Below, piece by piece: positions 57,593 to 64,000 of a stretch of DNA of 64,000 bases. The first letter of the stretch is position 1, and each line of letters begins with the position of its first letter. The DNA comes from Cylicocyclus nassatus (lineage: Eukaryota > Nematoda > Chromadorea > Rhabditida > Strongylidae). The stretch is taken from positions 186,001-250,000 of the forward strand of contig CATQJL010000112.1 in NCBI GenBank assembly GCA_958299035.1, read 5' to 3'. The notes under the pieces were generated by a model that saw nothing but the letters and a program-made list of their open reading frames with translations, was not told the DNA's origin and searched no databases. The translations under genes and the position numbers were made by a program.

Positions 57593-60041
57593 TGCAATCC
57601 GAGATGAGCAGTTAAGGAATGTCCTAATTTATCGTTAATCGCTTTGAACGTCAACATTTTTTTTCAAATTTGAAAATGGGAAACGAAGTGCTTTCATCAA
57701 GCAACATCCACTCAATTTCAATTGAGCTACTGTGTTCAAAGTGCTGCGAAAAAGTGTGGATTCTCTGCATGACTAGTTTCAGCTTAACAAAATAAGAAAT
57801 TCAGGCGTTTGTTAACATCTATAAAATTTGTAAGAGTACAGACAGAAATTTTGTGGAAGGTTCCTTCCTCCCTCGTAACTCTCATCAATTTCTACGTTGC
57901 TGCATTATTCGTGCAAAAAATTAGCTTTTGAGAATAAATGGATTTTTTAAGGTATCCTTCTAACCTTGCCTTTGGCTAGGGTTAAAGTTGCATTGAGAAT
58001 TTACCTCAGGTAAATGCAGTCCGTTTGATGAATACGGATTTTAAGTACAGTAACTTGAGGTAAAATTCACCTTAAGGTATCCAGTCAATACTAAAGAGCC
58101 TGAGGTAGGCAAAATTTACCTTGAGAATTTGCCCCAAAGTACTTTTGTGAATAGGGGAATATGCAGATAATGAGTGATAAAACTACCTAGAGGTAGAATT
58201 TGCCTTGAGCTATCAATGATGTACGGCCACAGGACGTCCTTGAGAATAATTCTTTTGCCTTTACGCTATCTTATTCCATGGCATTTCATTTCATGATCTG
58301 GAAGTTTCTTCCTCAATCTAATCCATATTTTGCCATATTTTACCGCATACCATAAGTGCAATTATTCATAGTATTTTTTGTAATCACTTTGTCCAGTAAA
58401 ATTCAAAGCAGATGATTTGTGCAGGAAATAGCGACTAATTGATGAAAAAGTGAATAGAGACAGATGACGACAAACAAAGCAGCAAGGCTCCATTAGCAGT
58501 CCTTAGCTAAAATCAGTTGTGTGCCGGTGGTCGCGGGCCGAAGAACGAGAAAAACGCGCCTCATAAGCATTTTGAAGCTCAAATTCCCACATACCGACTG
58601 ATGTCCTTACCCTTCGCGCCTGAGCGAAATTGACTCCACCCTCACCCAAGTATTTAAGCGACCGCCGGCCGGCCCAAGTTCTGAATAAGGATACTGATAA
58701 TATGTACGTGTTTGGTTTTGACCTAAAAAATGCACGCCTAAAGCATTATAAATTTGGAGCGAAGAAACAAAATATAGCGAAATCGACGATTTTCTGTAGA
58801 TCTAGACTTCATCTTTGAAACTTCTGACGTGTAAACTTCAGGTAAAGTTGAGATCAAAATAGGACAGGTGCCAAAATGCTACAGAATTAAAAGATTTTGA
58901 TAAATTCGAGCTTTCGAATGCTTAAAAGAAGCGCTATGACATGGAAACAATGCAAATTCAAAGCAAACAATAAGACTGGAATGAAAACATCAAAATGCAT
59001 CAAGATTATTATTTTTTGACAGATCTAGGTTTTTTTATACACAGTTATACTTTAACACAGAAACAGAGCGAAGGACAAAGCCCATATAATGACAGGTGAG
59101 ACAAAAGATGCAGCAAAATCGTTGTATGGAGGGTGTTTGAGTGGAATAAGCAAATAAATTATCACCTGAGTATGTTGAGAGTATGAAAGCCAAGATTGAA
59201 ACTGGCTCAAACCTCGGACCGGCCGACGGCAGCGCAAATCCGGCCGGCGGGAATGGTGTCAATTCTACTCAGCCACAAAGGATGAGACCACCAGCAGGAA
59301 AAGCGCAGCCGCCAGGCGGTATGTGGTAGTCGCGCTTCAAAATAGTTATGGGGCGCGCTTTTATCGATCTTCGACCGCTTGATCACCGGGGGTACGGGAC
59401 AGGAGTCGCGATTTTTCTCAGAGCAACGCCGCAACACGACATCAAGCAGTACAAGACTCAGATTCCGTAAGTACCCCTGTCGCAGTGCAATGTTAATTAT
59501 CATCCGGTCATGCGCCTGCCCCCCCCCCCCCACTCCGTGAGGCACAAAATTTGAGCGCGGCCAGCGGCAGCCGCGCGCGGTTAGCCCGTAGCCGGCCGCT
59601 ACAGGATTGATACTAGCTACGGACTGCTGATGGAGCACACCTACTGCTCTTTTTGTCGTCAACTGTCTCTATTCGCTATCGTGTAATCGTTATTCCGTGA
59701 GCGGATCATCTACGTTATAGTTTATTGATTATCAGGAAGAAACTGCTAGACCATGGGATAAAATCCCATAGAAGAAGCACAACGTAAAGACAAAGTGAAT
59801 ATCACCAAGGACGCATTGTACACATCATCATTTTCAATGATATAGTTGAATAGACCTATAGACTTTCTATATGTATCAACCGAAAGTTGATTAACATGTA
59901 AGTTGTACCATGTGTTCTAAGAGCTTTAAACAACTAGAAATACCGTCGGTATTTCCATTAGAGATTCATCTGGTATAAATGGGGTTCTGAAGATTCCGTG
60001 TCAGAAATATTCAAAAAACTTACTTATTTAGAAGACGAGAG
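57593..60041. other. no gene recognised; TTTACCT/AGGTAAA repeat cluster
   Basis: Bases 57960-58210 contain repeated TTTACCTTGAGAATTTGCC- and TTGAGGTAAA-type units in both orientations. Bases 59210-59600 are GC-rich with a 151-codon minus-strand open frame and a run of cytosines, without splice support. No other feature was seen. Confidence 0.4.
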
Positions 60042-60101
60042 TGTGCAAGTGTTACCCAAGCAGCCGCCTGGTGCCGCATCCAGTAGTCAGAGCTGGCACC
60101 A

Positions 60102-61116
60102 GGGCCGGTAGTAATCCCCCCGACCTGGCGGCAGGTCTCGTCGGCAGGTTGCTGGCACCTTTCCGCGAGGTGGCCAGAAACTAAGAACCGAAATTTAGGC
60201 CGTCCCAGGCCTTTTTTCAAAAAATTTTCTCGATAAAGTTGCCGCCTCGACTCTGTAGAAAACTTCATAAAAATCTGCGGCTCCAAAACTCCTCCTTTAG
60301 TAAAATATCTGGAATTCCAGGAGGAGCTGCCGGCAACTTCGCGATGTCAGTTGCCGGCAACCTGCCGGCAGGTTGCCGGAATCCGCGAGATGGCAGCTGC
60401 CGGCAGGTCAGAGAGCACGGGAAATAGCGTGCTCTTTTGAGAGAGCGAGCTGCCGGCATCTCGACGTGCCCCTACCACGTCGAGGTGGTGGCACCTTTGT
60501 CGACGGCGTCTGCGAGTTTGCGAATTGCGGCGATATCACACAATTTACGTCAGGCGAAAAAATCAAAAATTCTAGTTTTCATGAAGAAACTATCATTTTT
60601 CTCATTATATGTGTTTTTCTTTTTTAAAATGACGATTTTCTTACAGAGAAAAAATCCACTAATGCCTTAGAATCATATAGAACACGAACTGTTTTGGCAA
60701 TCCCTTATAAATCTCAGTTTGCACCGATTTCGCTATTCTCTCGCTCATATGAATCAGCTGTTCTTTCAGGTCAAAGTCTCTCACGCAATGTATCGATCCC
60801 TTTTATAGGCAGCCATTCACCAGTGCGTTCCTCCTATTGCTGGTGCAAAACGCAATGGCTAACCGAATGGTCGAATGGTTAACGTGGTGGCACTTCAAGC
60901 TAACGCACATAGGTTCGACCGCGCGCAAGGTAGCATTTTGCGGCTGTCTGCGTCATCAAAACTTAATGTGCGAAATATTGCGTGCCAAGGTTACATAGGA
61001 TTATTGAAACCTACAATCACTCCGCGAGCTGCCGGCGGAGTTGGCATCTTTCCGCGATGTGTGCCAACTTGCCAGCATCTATGATGCCACCAGGTAGGGT
61101 AGATTACTATCGGCCC
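60102..61116. mobile_element. Fam3 TIR element, copy 2 (1015 bp)
   Basis: Same termini and body as 51623-52657, with small differences including loss of a short duplicated AAGATTGCGAAAT unit. It interrupts the left arm of Fam2 copy B within its GCTGGCACCAACGCCGCGG block, so it is younger than that copy. Confidence 0.85.
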
Positions 61117-61281
61117 AGGTGCCGCGGCGGAGCTACCCTAAGCGCGTTCTCGTCGTCCACAACCTCATGCCGAAAGATATTCGCAGCAGCTTTGCACCTC
61201 ATGGCGTGAGGTATGAGAATCTCTTTACAAGTCGCGCGACTGCCGAGTTACATATCGATCAAGACCGCAAAAAATTTGTAT

Positions 61282-61995
61282 TAGGTTGAACCGAAAGTTC
61301 TTTCGCACCAAACTCAAAAATTCATAACTTCCGATTTTCCCAACAGATTTGACTGCTTTTACTTTTACATGAAAGGGCTAGTCATGCTCTTTATAACCAC
61401 ATCTTAGCTGCTTACTACTGTTCATCTGTTGCATAGATAGGAGCGATAGAAAAAAATTGGTCAAACTTTGAATTTTCTGAGTAGGGTCATAAAAAATCGG
61501 AAACTTGCAACAAGAATCGGAGCACTCGGCATTGTAGGTTATTTCACCAGCTTTTTCTAACAGTGCAAAGTTTGCGCCGATTGAGCGTCCCTATAAAGCG
61601 TTGTGATTTCCCCGAAAAATGTCAAAATAAATCAAATTCGCCGTTTTCCATTGCTTGCTCGAAAATCGTAACTTTTCATAGAGACGCTCAATCGGCGCAA
61701 ACTTTGCACTGTTGGAATTAGCTATTAGCTGGTGAAGTAACCTAAAATACCGAGTGCTCCGATTTTTGTTGCCAGTTTCCGATTTTTTATGACCCTACAC
61801 AGAAAATTCAAAGTTTGACAACCTACTTCTATCGCTCCTATCTATCCAAGAGATGAACATTAGCAAGCTGTTAAGATGTCATTATGAAGGGCATGACATG
61901 CTCTTTCTACAAAAGTAAAAACAGTCAAATCGATTGGAGATTTCAGAAGTTATGAATTTTTGAGTTTGATGCGAAAGAACTTTCGGTTCAACCTA
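61282..61995. mobile_element. palindromic mariner-type MITE (714 bp)
   Basis: Ends TTAGGTTGAACCGAAAGTTC and its reverse complement, with TA edges. Long inverted arms (TTGACT/AGTCAAAT, GCACTCGGCATT, GAGCGTCCC) fold about a centre near 61640. Confidence 0.85.
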
Positions 61996-62154
61996 ATAGT
62001 TTGTCAGTGAATACAATACAAAAATGTACAATAACAAGAAAATTGAAATAATAAAATAAGTGAAATTGTAAGATCGGATTTTAGGAGTATAACATTATGG
62101 AATGAATTTATGAAAAATCATAACTTATAATAACGGGCTAAGGTTGTTTACGTG

Positions 62155-62200
62155 TTTTTGTGTGTGTGTGTGTGTGTGTAAGTCTGTCTGTCTGTCACGA
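62155..62200. repeat. TG microsatellite followed by TCTG repeats
   Basis: A (TG)n run of about ten units is followed by GTCTGTCTGTCTGTC, the arrangement seen at the heads of the dispersed repeats at 22640 and 32150. Confidence 0.8.
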
Positions 62201-63715
62201 AACTCGTAGGACATGTTCCAGCCAACCTCCTGAGCCCAAATTTTGCATAGCACATGCGACCTACATGGGATTCCACTATACAAAAGCACGAGCGGATCCG
62301 TTGCGTGGATCCCTCAAAAAATGCGCCTCTAACGGATCCACTTGGCTTTTGGCCAGTAAAATTGAGCGTGTAGCACGACTTTTTGCAAAATCAAGGATAG
62401 TTTCACAAGTTAGTATGCAAGCCATGGACTTTAGCCTGAAAAAATTAACCAAAGTTTATTACTTCGCGAAAACGGCGCAAAAATGTATAGGTTGCATAAA
62501 TGTTCAATTTGCCAAGGTTTTACCCGATCATTTGAGAAGATTTTTGCACAGAGATGTGGCCCACGTTGGTTATTGCATCTTATGGCGAATACCAAGCTGT
62601 GAAAAGTCCAAAAACCGATTTGAATCTGCATTTGTTCTTATGGCAAAAGTTTCGTTCATGCGAAATTACCGATCTCATATAGAAAGGCTTTCGGAATGAA
62701 TAGTTGTTTACAAGTCATTCGTGATAGTCCGCATAGCGCGGTGAGTTTCAATGTCACTATTGTGCGGAAATGAGTAAAGCATACAGATAGTAGGACCAGT
62801 GCGAGCCTCTGCGAAGCAGAGGTGACGCACTGGTATAAAATATTTGGTTACTGAAGAGTTTTCTAAGCACAACTCTTCGTGACCTTAAGAACACAAGAGT
62901 CTTTAACACCTGAGTAGGTCAGATATTGGATTAAAACTGTGTTACATATGGAGGTATAAAAGATGAAATGTAGAGCAGCTAGGATTCCAAATATCTAACT
63001 TGTCAGATACAAATGGTAGCTAGACCGTTGCTTGTGGGTGTAGCTGCCTTACGTGTATTTGATGCAATGTTGCATTAGCATGGTGAACCAATTCTGACAG
63101 TTAGCTACAGTTTTCAGTCAGAGCATTTTGCTCAAGATATATGCAGAAAATTCCTCGTTTTGAGTAGGATATAACCAGTAGCACCAAGCAATCTTCTTCA
63201 TGTCTTGAAGGTTGCTCAAATTTTCATCTATGCTCCGGAACAAGATCATTGATGTCATGCTCAATTTCAGGAAAGAATATAAAGTTATACCACAACTTTC
63301 GTTGATAATTTCTGAATTAGGATGTCGAAACTCGTCACGGGAAAATCTTGGATAGCAGTATGATTGCAAAAGTTGAACTGTGAATTTGAGTGGTATATTT
63401 AATAGTGATTTTTCGTGTAGTTTTCTATTATTTCAATTTTTTTTGTTCTTGTATACTTTTCGTATTGTATTTCACTAATATATTACAAATTTTCTGTGGT
63501 CTTGATCAATGAAAAATTCGTGGCTGTCGCTCTATCTCACGATCAGAGGGAGTTGTTGCACCTCCGCGTGTTGAGGTGCTAGTTTGCTGCGAAACTTCTC
63601 GGCGAGAGGTTGTGGACGACAAGAGCGCGCTTACGGTAGCTCAACCGCGGCGTTGGTGCCAGTTCTGACGGCTGGCTGCGGTACTAGGCGGCTGCCTGGG
63701 TAACACTTGCTAAGC

Positions 63716-64000
63716 ACTCTGAGGCTCCCGCCAGAGTGCCGGTGCAACGTCAATGCTGTGCCGGCGCCGAGTCAGCGCCGAGCTAGCGCCTAGCCAGCGC
63801 CTTGCCCACATAGCGCTGCCACGGGTCCCGACGCGATTTCCGATCAATGCAAGGTGAGCACACCTGGCCAGGAAAGCCAGAACCTTGCGTTTTCGTCCTT
63901 TTCCTCTCGATTTCGTGTCTCTCCTTCTCTGTGCGCTCCTCCTTGTCGCTTTTCGATCTCTTTGTTGTTTCTTAATACTTTTTTTGTTTCAGGGGGAGGG
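63716..64000. other. GC-rich edge region; no gene recognised
   Basis: Bases 63730-63830 contain short repeats of the form GAGCTAGCGCCTAGCCAGCGCC. The last 100 bases are pyrimidine-rich. The window ends before any feature is clear. Confidence 0.35.

Larger units (their letters stand above)
60042..63715. mobile_element. Fam2 long-TIR element, copy B, expanded by nested insertions
   Basis: The left end GCAAGTGTTACCCAAGCAGC and right end GCTGCCTGGGTAACACTTGC match copy A. Internal sequence at 61200-61281, 61996-62040 and 62880-63160 follows copy A (for example GAGTAGGTCAGATATTGGAT beside AAGTAGGTCAGATAATAGAA). It carries Fam3 (60102-61116) and a palindromic mariner MITE (61282-61995), and probably more sequence at 62100-62870. 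No clear 9-bp duplication was found at its outer edges. Confidence 0.75.

Noticed and set aside
59207..59662. 151-codon minus-strand frame in a GC-rich region
   Set aside because: No acceptor, donor or known motif; it contains a poly-C run that makes frame conservation implausible.

Overview
The window looks like nuclear DNA of a nematode, probably a clade V (strongylid-type) species. That placement is an inference. It rests on a clear orthologue of the nematode muscle gene unc-87, on short introns of about 46-60 bases with U-rich acceptors, and on a repeat landscape of Helitrons with a multi-repeat N-terminus, mariner-type palindromic MITEs, a LINE and a BEL/Pao-like gag remnant. Nothing prokaryotic, organellar or viral was seen.

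Layout. 1-3480: a mariner-type inverted-repeat element and a fold-back element. 3484-11004, minus strand: unc-87, resolved into 10 coding exons plus an alternative first exon (9624-9702), giving products of 530 and 357 residues with seven calponin-like (CLIK) repeats. Its introns hold two MITEs and a perfect 21-bp hairpin. 11-24 kb: no confident gene; several palindromic mariner MITEs and a hAT MITE with a perfect 8-bp target duplication. 24-40 kb: a nested transposon cluster with two decayed Helitrons, a 585-bp terminal-inverted-repeat family (called Fam1 here), a 1.56-kb long-inverted-repeat family with a 9-bp target duplication (Fam2), a 3.6-kb fold-back, a 200-bp MITE (Fam4) and a collapsed LTR element inside the second Helitron.

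40-53 kb: a tRNA-like SINE, two AT-rich TTCGAATATT arrays, a trans-spliced-looking first exon at 44876-44981, a LINE fragment split by a DNA element, and more fold-backs. 53-56.4 kb: a plus-strand gene that I do not recognise; its last five exons at 55674-56357 fit together in phase with 47-76-base introns. 57-64 kb: further fold-backs and a second, much interrupted copy of Fam2 that contains a second copy of a 1-kb element (Fam3).

Functionally the only recognisable host gene is unc-87, which encodes an actin-bundling protein of muscle. Everything else that can be named is mobile DNA, and the order of nesting can be read from target duplications and restored reading frames. Family names Fam1-Fam6 are provisional labels for this window only; no database comparison was possible.
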